DNA from: F23-B02 sp963627445
Lineage (GTDB): Bacteria; Bacillota; Clostridia; Oscillospirales; Oscillospiraceae
Direction: 5' to 3'
Length of the DNA: 8,164 nucleotides
Assembly: GCA_963627445.1 (NCBI GenBank)
Contig: CAVGBM010000015.1
Location: 1-8,164, forward strand
The number at the start of each line of letters is the position of its first letter. The stretch's first letter is position 1. This document shows positions 1 through 6,250 of the stretch, piece after piece. Position numbers and translations under genes: made by a program. Below the pieces are notes generated by a model, which saw nothing but the letters and a program-made list of their open reading frames with translations, was not told where the DNA came from and did no database searches.

Positions 1-18
1 AATTCCTGTCTGCTTTTT

Positions 19-639
19 TCATAGCTCGGATATTAGGTTTTCCAGTGTCTCGGCGAATTTGCCGATGTGAACACCGTCGGTGAAGCGGTGGTTGAGCTCA
101 AGCGACATGCCGAGAATTTTTCGACCGTCCCGCTCGTGGAATTTGCCCCACGAGATGCGGGGAATTGCGTCGTCGGGGTCAAAGTCGCGCTCGTTTGTAA
201 GCGCCGTGAGCTCGACCCACGGAAGGCAGGAGAAATAAATGAGGTCTGCGCTCTCCTCGTCGACGGGCAAAAATGTCGTCTGCTCGGCGCTGCGGCGCTT
301 GGCCTCATGACAGAACTCCGCTATGTCGCCCTCGCAGGGCATGGTGACAATGTGGAAGCTCTCCGAGCCCTTTTTAAGGTCGGTGAAGCTCGGGCTACGC
401 TCGTCTAAAAGCACAAGCTCGCCGTCAACGATGGCATAGCGAAACGCCTCGACGGAGTTTATCGCCTTCGTCACGAGGTACACCATCGCATAGTAAAACG
501 ACACTCCGCTGCGCTTTGCGTAGGCGTAAGCCTCGGTCACATCGACATTGAAGGTCACGCTGTAAAACGGGTTTGATATCTTCGAGAAAAAGTCGAAAAT
601 ATCCCGGCGCGGCCATGTATTCAGGTCAATTTTCCGCAT
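19..639 (-). CDS. CatA-like O-acetyltransferase (chloramphenicol acetyltransferase family)
   Basis: Predicted cytoplasmic acetyl-CoA-dependent O-acetyltransferase of the trimeric CatA family, 206 aa against about 210-220 for typical members. Family landmarks are visible in order: an N-terminal MRKIDLNTW, the VSFYYAMVYL helix with a following FRYAI near residues 50-75, SCLPWVELTAL around 138-148, ISWGKF near 163, and the active-site segment ELNHRFTDG near the C-terminus. His184 and Asp188 fit the catalytic HxxxDG. The His that usually precedes the catalytic His (HHxxxDG) is Asn183 here. The start at 639 is chosen over an in-frame ATG at 693 because GGAGGG lies 4 nt upstream (644-649), the family N-terminus begins there, and the longer form would extend into the predicted promoter. 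Family membership is well supported. Activity on chloramphenicol is not: many chromosomal CatA-like proteins have unknown acceptors. Confidence 0.88.
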   Translation of the reverse strand: MRKIDLNTWPRRDIFDFFSKISNPFYSVTFNVDVTEAYAYAKRSGVSFYYAMVYLVTKAINSVEAFRYAIVDGELVLLDERSPSFTDLKKGSESFHIVTMPCEGDIAEFCHEAKRRSAEQTTFLPVDEESADLIYFSCLPWVELTALTNERDFDPDDAIPRISWGKFHERDGRKILGMSLELNHRFTDGVHIGKFAETLENLISEL

Positions 640-666
640 GTTGCCCTCCGAAATCTTGATGTGTAC

Positions 667-695
667 AGCATACCACACAAAAGAGAAAAGCACAA
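667..695 (-). promoter_or_regulatory. Predicted sigma-A promoter of the acetyltransferase gene
   Basis: On the minus strand a TTGTGC -35 (690-695) and a TATGCT -10 (667-672) are separated by 17 nt. TGG immediately before the -10 gives an extended -10 (TGn). Transcription would start near 660, leaving a leader of about 20 nt that contains GGAGGG. The -35 is a weak match (TTG only), so the call leans on spacing and the extended -10. The gene needs its own promoter because a terminator lies upstream at 801-841. Confidence 0.45.
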
Positions 696-710
696 TGGCA
701 GCGGTAAGTG

Positions 711-758
711 ATAGGGATAATTCGCCCTATACCCGGTCTTTCGAGATCGGGTATAGGG
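711..758. repeat. Hairpin with a perfect 11-bp inverted repeat and an extra half-site, upstream of the acetyltransferase promoter
   Basis: CCCTATACCCG (725-735) and CGGGTATAGGG (748-758) are exact reverse complements. The inner bases extend the stem to about 15 pairs, with one G-U pair on the plus strand (736/747) and a TTCG loop at 740-743. A third element, ATAGGG (711-716), can pair instead with CCCTAT (725-730). No T-tract adjoins the structure on the minus strand, and on the plus strand only four T's occur about ten bases away. It is therefore not a standard terminator. It lies upstream of the predicted -35 and could be a protein-binding operator, an alternative RNA fold, or a dispersed repeat. 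Confidence 0.7.
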
Positions 759-800
759 TGCGCAGCAGTTTTGGGCGAGCTATTTTTCGTTCAGACAAGC

Positions 801-841
801 AAAAAATTTCGGCAATACTTTGTGTATTACCGAAATTTTTT
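801..841 (-). terminator. Bidirectional intrinsic terminator after the flavodoxin-ferredoxin gene
   Basis: The 12-base arms at 801-812 and 830-841 are exact reverse complements. After a C/A mismatch, five more pairs follow (AATAC 814-818 with GTATT 824-828), leaving a TTTGT loop. A-run and T-run arms give a U-tract in both directions. It starts 47 nt past the stop at 888 and should end that minus-strand transcript. Confidence 0.82.
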
Positions 842-887
842 GCGCAGTATGGGCGGAAAAGAGCCGTCCAAAACCGATTTATCCCTG

Positions 888-1646
888 TCATTTGCCGACT
901 GACATTGGGCAATGATAGCGCGGCTTGCCGACGCTGGCTTTGCCGTATTCGATGGCCGCCTCGGGGCAGTCGCAGATGCACTTCATGCAATGGACGCACC
1001 GATCGCCCCATGTGGGCTTGCCGTTTTTGAGCTCGATATTGTGCGTCAGGCACGACACGGCGCACAGTCCGCAGCTTATGCATTTGTCGGTGGCGTAGAA
1101 TTTATCGGCCTTGACAAACATGGAGTAAAATGCGTCGTTGACAGCGCCGCTTTTGAGCTTGTCGGCAAGGCTTATCTTCTTCGGCTCAAGGGGCTCTCCC
1201 TCGGCGATGAGCTCAGCATAGCCGTCAATTACGGGTACGGCCTTTTCGACTATCGCCTTTGCTTCCTCCTCGCCCGGGACATAGAACATCGCAACATAGT
1301 TTTCGGGCATGACTACCTCGCCGACGCCCATGTAATCAAAGCCGCACTCGGCGCACAGAGCCCTGCAGTGCTTTTCGGCGTTGCCTATCTCCGAGCCGCA
1401 GGTCATGACGAAATACGCCTTGTGCGCACCGCCAAATGAGCCTGCCTTTATCCAGTCGGACACGATGCGGGGTATGCGCCAGCCGTGGGTCGGCGTGACG
1501 AAAACGAGCATTTCGCCCTGCACCGGCTCAAAAATTTTGCCCTCGGAGATATACTCATACACAGGCACGGTCATCATCCCCGTTTTCTCGGCAATGCGCT
1601 TTGCCGCAAGCTCGCTGTTTCCCGTGCCGGTAAAATAATATATCAT
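888..1646 (-). CDS. EFR1-type flavodoxin/ferredoxin fusion protein
   Basis: Predicted cytoplasmic electron-transfer protein of 252 aa that joins an FMN-binding flavodoxin-like domain to a two-cluster ferredoxin domain. The N-terminus MIYYFTGTGNS carries the flavodoxin phosphate-binding loop (residues 5-11). Other flavodoxin-like segments are TPTHGWRIP (51-59) and the MTCGSEIGNA strand/loop (81-90). The C-terminal part has two CxxCxxCxxxC motifs: Cys189, 192, 195, 199, and Cys217, 220, 223, 227 followed by Pro228, consistent with two [4Fe-4S] clusters. Cys225 is an extra Cys inside the second motif. The start at 1646 has AAGGAGG 7 nt upstream (1654-1660); an in-frame ATG at 1694 would overlap the promoter -10. 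The gene has its own promoter and terminator, so it looks monocistronic. Electron donor and acceptor cannot be read from the sequence. Confidence 0.9.
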   Translation of the reverse strand: MIYYFTGTGNSELAAKRIAEKTGMMTVPVYEYISEGKIFEPVQGEMLVFVTPTHGWRIPRIVSDWIKAGSFGGAHKAYFVMTCGSEIGNAEKHCRALCAECGFDYMGVGEVVMPENYVAMFYVPGEEEAKAIVEKAVPVIDGYAELIAEGEPLEPKKISLADKLKSGAVNDAFYSMFVKADKFYATDKCISCGLCAVSCLTHNIELKNGKPTWGDRCVHCMKCICDCPEAAIEYGKASVGKPRYHCPMSVGK

Positions 1647-1682
1647 AATTGCTCCTCCTTTGCCTGCTTCCTTTTTATTTTC

Positions 1683-1711
1683 AATATATGCCACGCAAAA
1701 ACGCTTGTCAA
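1683..1711 (-). promoter_or_regulatory. Strong sigma-A promoter of the flavodoxin-ferredoxin gene
   Basis: On the minus strand a perfect TTGACA -35 (1706-1711) and TATATT -10 (1683-1688) are spaced by 17 nt. Transcription would begin near 1676, about 30 nt before the ATG at 1646, leaving room for the AAGGAGG site. It lies directly downstream of the previous gene's terminator, so the gene is independently expressed. Confidence 0.85.
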
Positions 1712-1733
1712 TGCGTATTTTGTAAACGATATC

Positions 1734-1765
1734 AAAAAACGCCGCAGGTTTTTTCCTGCGGCGTT
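1734..1765 (-). terminator. Intrinsic terminator of the membrane-anchored protein gene
   Basis: An exact 11-bp stem (1738-1748 with 1755-1765, core CCGCAGG/CCTGCGG) closes a six-base T loop. On the minus strand it is followed by a run of six T's (complement of 1734-1739). It begins 12 nt past the stop codon at 1778. Confidence 0.92.
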
Positions 1766-1777
1766 AAGTCTTTTAAA

Positions 1778-2389
1778 TTACTTTGCGGAAACGGTGAGGG
1801 AATTGAGGATAGCAACGACCATTTCGTTGGTCGGGAGCTTGGCAGCCTCGTCGTCGTCCTCTGCGACCATGGAAACGACGGTGATCAGCAGATAATCCGC
1901 CGCCACGCCCTCGATGGGGAACGCGAGGCAGTAGTTGTGGCCGTTAAAGTAGTGAACGCCGGTGTTGCCGTTGTAGGTGATGGGATCGACATGCGAAAAG
2001 CGCTCCTTGAGCTCGTCGATGTGCGCGGCAAAGTCGTCACCTGCGTAGTAGGAAGCGTACTCGGCCTGCATTGCGAAGTCCTCGCCGTAGATGATCGCGG
2101 CGTGGGAGTCGTCGGTGGGGACAAGGAAGCCCTCGGACACTTCGCCGAAGGTGCACTTTTCCTCATCGTAGGTCAGGGAGACCTCGACGGTCTTTGCATC
2201 CTTGTAGCCGGAAGCAAAGCTGTAAACGCCGGTCTTGGGCTTGGTGATGGCGGGCTTAGCCTGCTTCTTGCCTGCGGCGGGCTTAGCCTGCTTAGTCTGC
2301 TTGGGCTCACCGCCCTTTTTGGAAAGCAGCACTGCCGCTGCGGCGGCTGCGGCTGCGCCGATGGGTGCTATGATAAGCCATTTCTTCAT
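1778..2389 (-). CDS. Hypothetical membrane-anchored protein with Lys/Ala/Pro linker
   Basis: I do not recognise the family. The 203-aa product starts MKKWLIIAPIG and has one hydrophobic stretch (residues 4-22) containing eight consecutive Ala (12-19), then SKK. This could be an N-terminal membrane anchor or a signal peptide. Residues 25-52 are a Lys/Ala/Pro/Gln-rich linker with KQAKPA twice, nine residues apart. The remaining 150 residues look like a compact soluble domain (TVEVSLTYDEEKCTFGE, YNGNTGVHYFNGHNYC, DYLLITVVSMV). They contain just two Cys (79 and 154), which could pair if the domain is outside the cell. The start at 2389 is supported by GGAGG 8 nt upstream (2398-2402); an earlier in-frame ATG at 2452 lies upstream of the predicted promoter -10. 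The gene has its own promoter and terminator. A surface-exposed role is inference from topology only. Confidence 0.8.
   Translation of the reverse strand: MKKWLIIAPIGAAAAAAAAVLLSKKGGEPKQTKQAKPAAGKKQAKPAITKPKTGVYSFASGYKDAKTVEVSLTYDEEKCTFGEVSEGFLVPTDDSHAAIIYGEDFAMQAEYASYYAGDDFAAHIDELKERFSHVDPITYNGNTGVHYFNGHNYCLAFPIEGVAADYLLITVVSMVAEDDDEAAKLPTNEMVVAILNSLTVSAK
2249..2293. repeat. 18-bp direct repeat with 27-bp period inside the linker coding region
   Basis: The same 18 bases (GGCGGGCTTAGCCTGCTT) occur at 2249-2266 and 2276-2293. The 27-bp offset is nine codons, so a gain or loss of a unit stays in frame. It encodes the two KQAKPA linker segments and looks like a short tandem expansion in a low-complexity region. 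Confidence 0.9.
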
Positions 2390-2427
2390 GATGTGATCCT
2401 CCGTGTAGTTTGTTTCGCCTTTAACAC

Positions 2428-2457
2428 ATATTAATCCCATTGAGCCTTCCAAGTCAA
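2428..2457 (-). promoter_or_regulatory. Sigma-A promoter of the membrane-anchored protein gene
   Basis: On the minus strand TTGACT (2452-2457) and TAATAT (2428-2433) are spaced by 18 nt; the overlapping TTAATA gives 17. Transcription would start near 2421, about 30 nt before the ATG at 2389. The -35 lies two bases from the T-tract of the pyruvate carboxylase terminator, showing how tightly the units are packed. Confidence 0.75.
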
Positions 2458-2459
2458 GT

Positions 2460-2492
2460 AAAAAAACAGCGAGTAGCGTTAACTACTCGCTG
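2460..2492 (-). terminator. Intrinsic terminator of pyruvate carboxylase
   Basis: CAGCGAGTAG (2467-2476) and CTACTCGCTG (2483-2492) form a perfect 10-bp stem with a six-base loop. On the minus strand it is followed by seven T's (complement of 2460-2466). It begins 8 nt after the stop codon at 2500. Confidence 0.92.
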
Positions 2493-2499
2493 AATTTTA

Positions 2500-5400
2500 T
2501 TATTTAATGGTGAGCAGCAGCTCGCCGGCCTTGACGCTCTGGCCTTCCTTGACGAACATTTCGTCGACCACGCCGTCCATGCGGGCAACGATGCTGGTCT
2601 CCATCTTCATGGCCTCGATGACCACGAGCACGTCGTTCTGCTTTACCGCATCGCCGGGCTTGACGGCGACCTTGCAGACCATGCCGGGGATGGATGCGCC
2701 GGTCTGGCTCTTGTCGTTCGGGTCTGCCATGACGGTCTTTACGACGCTGTCGGCAGCCTTCGGGTCGGGCACTGCGACCTCACGGCGCATGCCGTTGAGC
2801 TCGAACTGCACGTTGCGCGTGCCGTCGGGGTTAAGATCGCCCAGACCGAGGTATTTGATGATGAGGGTCTTGCCATCCTCGATGTTTATCTGGTTGGTCT
2901 CGCCGACCGCCATACCGTTGAAGAACACATGGCTGCCCATGCGCATGATGTAGCCGTACTCCTTGCGGTGGCGGATAAACTCCTCGTATACCTTGGGGTA
3001 CATGGCATAGGAGATGAGGGAGCGCGGGTACTCGTAGCCGGGATAGAAGCTCGCGACTTCCTTGCGCAGCTTCTCAAAATCGACGGGCTCGAGCAGGTCG
3101 CCGGGACGACCCTCGATGGGCTTTTCGCCCTTCAAAACGACCCTCTGCAGATCCTCGGGGAAGCCGCAGGGCGGCTGACCCATCATGCCCTTGAAGTAGC
3201 TGACGACGGAGTCGGGGAATGCAAGAGATTCGCCGCGCTCCACGATATTCTCGGGGGTCAGATCGTTCTGCACCATGAATATCGCAAGGTCGCCGACCAT
3301 CTTAGACGACGGGGTCACCTTGATGATATCGCCGAGCATGAGGTTGACGGTGCGGTACATTTCCTTGACCTCGCCAAAGCGGTTGCCAAGGCCGATAGAC
3401 TCGACCTGCGGCTGGAGGTTGGTGTACTGGCCGCCGGGTATCTCGTAGCGGTAGATATCGGTGACGGGGATCTTGAGACCCTTGTCGAACTTCTCGTAGC
3501 GCAGGCGGACATCGCCCCAGTAATCGCACAGCTCCTGCAGACGCTGCGGGTCGAAGCCCGGGTCGCGCTCCTGGCCGCGCAGAGCCTCGTTGAGGGCGTT
3601 CATGCTCGGCTGGCTCGTGAGGTTTGCCATGGAGCCGATGGCGGTGTCGACGATGTCGCAGCCGGCCTCGGAGGCAAGCAGCAGCGTTGCCAGCTGGTTG
3701 CCGGTGGTGTTGTGCGTATGGAGGTTTATCGGCAGGCCGACCTCCTGCTTGAGGGTGGAGATGAGCTTCTTTGCAGCATAGGGCTTGAGAAGGCCGGACA
3801 TATCCTTGATCGTCAGGATATGAGCGCCGCGCTTTTCGAGCTCCTTTGCAAAATTGACATAGTACTCAAGCGTGTAGCGGTCACGGGTCGGGTCGAGGAT
3901 ATCGCCGGTGTAGCACACGGTGCCTTCAAGCAGCTTGCCCTGCTTGAGTACCTCGTCCATTGCGACCTCCATGTTCGGCAGCCAGTTGAGCGAGTCGAAC
4001 ACACGGAACACGTCGATGCCCTCGTGGGCGGCCTCGGCGATGAATGCGCGCACGAGGTTATCGGGATAGCTTGCGTAGCCGACGAGGTTGGAGCCACGTA
4101 GCAGCATCTGGAACGGGATGTTCGGGATGAGCTCTCGCATCATGCACAGGCGCTCCCACGGCGACTCGTGCAGGAAGCGGTAGCAGGTGTCAAATGTCGC
4201 GCCGCCCCACATCTCAAGCGAGAAGCAGTCGGAAAGGATATCGGCAGTTCCCTCTGCGGCCTTGAGCATATCGCGGCTGCGCATACGGGTCGACAGCAGC
4301 GACTGGTGAGCGTCGCGCATGGTGGTGTCGGTGATGAGCAGCTTCTTCTCATTGAGTATGTGCTGCTTTACAGCCTCGGGACCCTTGGTGTCGAGCAGGT
4401 GCTTGAGGCCGTCCTCGGCGGTGATGACGCGCTTTGCCTTGGGGAACCTCGGCGTATCGTACTGATGGCGCTCGGTCTCGGGCTCTGCGACCTGGATGTT
4501 CGCAATGTACTTGAGCACGCGGGTAGCGCGATCCTTGCCCTCGGAGAACTCGAACAGTTCGGGAGTCTCGTCGATGAACTTGGTGTGGCACTTACCGGCG
4601 ATGAAGGTCGGGTGGTTGAGGATGTTGGTGACAAAGGGAATGTTCGTCTTAACGCCGCGGACATGCTCCTCGTTTATCGCGCGGGTGGCCTTGCGGCAGA
4701 CCGCAGGGAAGGTGCAGTCCCAGCTCGTGACCTTGACAAGCAGCGAGTCGTAGTACGGCGAAATGGTCGAGCCCGTGGCGACATTGCCGCCGTCGAGACG
4801 CACGCCGAAGCCGCCGCCGGAGCGGTATGCTGCGAGCTTGCCGTTATCGGGCGCAAAGCTGTTTGACGGATCCTCGGTGGTGACGCGGCACTGGATGGCG
4901 TAGCCGTTTATCTTGAGGTCGTCCTGGCTGCCGAGACCGATCTCGGGATGGCTTATGGGTGCGCCCTCTGCGATGAGTATCTGCGCACGCACGAGGTCGA
5001 CGTTGGTGACCATCTCGGTGACGGTGTGCTCGACCTGGATACGGGGGTTCATTTCTATAAAGTAGTGGTTGCCGTCGCGATCGACGAGAAATTCGACCGT
5101 ACCTGCGTTGACATAGCCGACAGCCTCTGCGATCTTCACAGCGTCGCGGTGCAGTCTGTCGCGCACCTCCTGCGGCACGCTCCACGCGGGAGCAAACTCG
5201 ACGACCTTTTGATAGCGGCGCTGCAGGGAGCAGTCACGCTCGCCGAGGTGGCGCACATTGCCGTATTTATCGGCAAGGATCTGCACCTCTATATGCTTGG
5301 GCTCGACAAGGTACTTCTCGATGAAGATATCGTCGTTGCCGAACGCCTTCTTGGCCTCGCTCTTAACGAGCTCAAACGCGGGGATGACCTCCTCGGGCGC

Positions 5401-5931
5401 ATTGCATAGGCGCATGCCGCGGCCGCCGCCGCCTGCCGCTGCCTTGAGTATTACGGGGAATCCGAAGCTTATTGCTTTTTCCAGCGCCTCCTCGCCGCTC
5501 TTAAGCGGCTCCTTGCAGCCCGGGACCACCGGCACGCCGCAGTCGATAGCGATCTGCTTTGCCGACAGCTTGTCGCCCATCTTGCCGAGCACATCGCTGG
5601 GCGGTCCTATGAAGGTGATGCCGTTTTCCTCGCAGGCTCTTGCAAAGTCGGCATTTTCCGACAAAAAGCCGTAGCCCGGGTGGATAGCGTCGACATTACG
5701 GCGCTTTGCAAGGTCGATGATGTCGGGAATGTCGAGGTACACGCCGAGGGGGCTCTTGTTCTCGCCGACAAGATACGCCTCGTCGGCCTTGGTGCGGAAC
5801 AGGCTCAGCGCGTCTTCCTTGGAGTACATGGCGACCGTGTGCAGATTCAGATCGTAGCACGCTCTGAAAATTCTGACGGCTATCTCGCCGCGGTTGGCCG
5901 CCAGTACCTTTTTGAATTTGATCTCAGCCAT
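2500..5931 (-). CDS. pyc: Pyruvate carboxylase, single-chain
   Basis: Biotin-dependent cytoplasmic enzyme that carboxylates pyruvate to oxaloacetate using ATP and bicarbonate, an anaplerotic step feeding amino-acid and dicarboxylate synthesis. The 1143-aa length is typical of full single-chain enzymes. Biotin carboxylase spans about residues 1-455: AANRGEIAVR at 11, ATP-grasp loop GGGGRGM at 167-173, and EMNPRIQVEHTVTE at 293-306 with Arg297 and Glu301. The carboxyltransferase domain runs from about 530: DTTMRDAHQS at 535-544, TIKDMSG with Lys709 (the family's carboxylated metal-site Lys), LHTHNT with His738 and His740, and VTPSSKMVGD near 872-881. The C-terminal biotinyl domain has EAMKMET with biotinyl Lys1109. 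The usual HTHD is HTHN here (Asn741). The start at 5931 has AAAGGA 7 nt upstream (5939-5944) and matches the family N-terminus; an in-frame ATG at 5976 lies 15 codons earlier without such support. A biotin protein ligase acting in trans is needed and is not in the window. Confidence 0.97.
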   Translation of the reverse strand: MAEIKFKKVLAANRGEIAVRIFRACYDLNLHTVAMYSKEDALSLFRTKADEAYLVGENKSPLGVYLDIPDIIDLAKRRNVDAIHPGYGFLSENADFARACEENGITFIGPPSDVLGKMGDKLSAKQIAIDCGVPVVPGCKEPLKSGEEALEKAISFGFPVILKAAAGGGGRGMRLCNAPEEVIPAFELVKSEAKKAFGNDDIFIEKYLVEPKHIEVQILADKYGNVRHLGERDCSLQRRYQKVVEFAPAWSVPQEVRDRLHRDAVKIAEAVGYVNAGTVEFLVDRDGNHYFIEMNPRIQVEHTVTEMVTNVDLVRAQILIAEGAPISHPEIGLGSQDDLKINGYAIQCRVTTEDPSNSFAPDNGKLAAYRSGGGFGVRLDGGNVATGSTISPYYDSLLVKVTSWDCTFPAVCRKATRAINEEHVRGVKTNIPFVTNILNHPTFIAGKCHTKFIDETPELFEFSEGKDRATRVLKYIANIQVAEPETERHQYDTPRFPKAKRVITAEDGLKHLLDTKGPEAVKQHILNEKKLLITDTTMRDAHQSLLSTRMRSRDMLKAAEGTADILSDCFSLEMWGGATFDTCYRFLHESPWERLCMMRELIPNIPFQMLLRGSNLVGYASYPDNLVRAFIAEAAHEGIDVFRVFDSLNWLPNMEVAMDEVLKQGKLLEGTVCYTGDILDPTRDRYTLEYYVNFAKELEKRGAHILTIKDMSGLLKPYAAKKLISTLKQEVGLPINLHTHNTTGNQLATLLLASEAGCDIVDTAIGSMANLTSQPSMNALNEALRGQERDPGFDPQRLQELCDYWGDVRLRYEKFDKGLKIPVTDIYRYEIPGGQYTNLQPQVESIGLGNRFGEVKEMYRTVNLMLGDIIKVTPSSKMVGDLAIFMVQNDLTPENIVERGESLAFPDSVVSYFKGMMGQPPCGFPEDLQRVVLKGEKPIEGRPGDLLEPVDFEKLRKEVASFYPGYEYPRSLISYAMYPKVYEEFIRHRKEYGYIMRMGSHVFFNGMAVGETNQINIEDGKTLIIKYLGLGDLNPDGTRNVQFELNGMRREVAVPDPKAADSVVKTVMADPNDKSQTGASIPGMVCKVAVKPGDAVKQNDVLVVIEAMKMETSIVARMDGVVDEMFVKEGQSVKAGELLLTIK

Positions 5932-5988
5932 TTCTTTGTCCTTTCTTTTGATATATGTCAGTTGTTTAAAACGCAATTTTCGTAAATT

Positions 5989-6017
5989 AGTATATCATTT
6001 GATTATATTAAGTGCAA
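5989..6017 (-). promoter_or_regulatory. Sigma-A promoter of pyruvate carboxylase
   Basis: On the minus strand TTGCAC (6012-6017) and TATACT (5989-5994) are exactly 17 nt apart. TGA just before the -10 gives an extended -10. Transcription would start near 5982, leaving a leader of about 50 nt with no evident riboswitch or attenuator fold. Confidence 0.8.
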
Positions 6018-6207
6018 CATCTAAAATTCACAGGCATTATGCATTAAAATTTTCACAATCATACACTTACGCAAAAAGCGTCCATTTTTCGCTGTTCGTT
6101 CGGATTTTACACTCAAATAAGATAAATATTTTCGCAAAAGCAGCAAAATAGTTCTGAATTTTTAACTATGATAAAATTTTAATTTGCTTTTTTATGTCTC
6201 CCGTTTG

Positions 6208-6216
6208 TGCTATAAT
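6208..6216 (+). promoter_or_regulatory. Extended -10 promoter of the RNA methyltransferase operon
   Basis: A perfect TATAAT (6211-6216) is preceded by TGC (6208-6210), a full extended -10. No good -35 lies at 17 nt: there is only a T-run at 6188-6193, and TTGCTT at 6184-6189 is too far at 21 nt. Transcription would start near 6223, about 28 nt before the ATG at 6251. Confidence 0.7.
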
Positions 6217-6250
6217 TCGAGTAATTATAAAATTACAGGGTAAATTAGCT

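Larger units (their letters stand above)
5932..6250. other. AT-rich divergent intergenic spacer
   Basis: This 319-base region separates divergent pyc (minus strand) and the RNA methyltransferase gene (plus strand) and is far more AT-rich than the flanking genes. It holds one promoter at each end. Between them, at about 6018-6180, I see no gene or strong hairpin. The only structures noticed are a tiny ACGC/GCGT hairpin at 6069-6081 and an imperfect direct repeat (AAAATTCACA near 6023 and AAAATTTTCACA near 6046) just upstream of the pyc -35. An open frame crossing the middle has no ribosome binding site and a composition matching noncoding DNA. Confidence 0.75.

Noticed and set aside
912..1439. 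A 175-codon plus-strand frame opposite the flavodoxin-ferredoxin gene
   Set aside because: It is antisense to a gene with two intact cluster motifs and has no recognisable domain or initiation signal.
1701..1716. A near-palindrome (ACGC...GCGT) over the -35 of the flavodoxin-ferredoxin promoter, considered as an operator
   Set aside because: The arms are only four exact bases and are out of register by one beyond that, too weak to call.
1649..2434. A 261-codon plus-strand frame opposite the membrane-anchored protein gene
   Set aside because: It crosses the terminator and both promoters of minus-strand genes, is low-complexity in Gly/Val/Leu, and has no ribosome binding site. The minus-strand gene has its own promoter, GGAGG and terminator.
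2929..4101. A 390-codon open frame on the plus strand inside pyruvate carboxylase
   Set aside because: It lies wholly antisense to a full-length gene with all catalytic motifs, resembles no family, and is expected from the codon bias of GC-rich genes.
5932..5982. Possible riboswitch or attenuator in the pyruvate carboxylase leader
   Set aside because: The predicted leader is about 50 nt, AT-rich, and shows no stable hairpin or known conserved core.
5894..6151. An open frame across the divergent spacer
   Set aside because: It overlaps the pyruvate carboxylase start and promoter on the opposite strand, lacks a ribosome binding site, and has the composition of AT-rich noncoding DNA.
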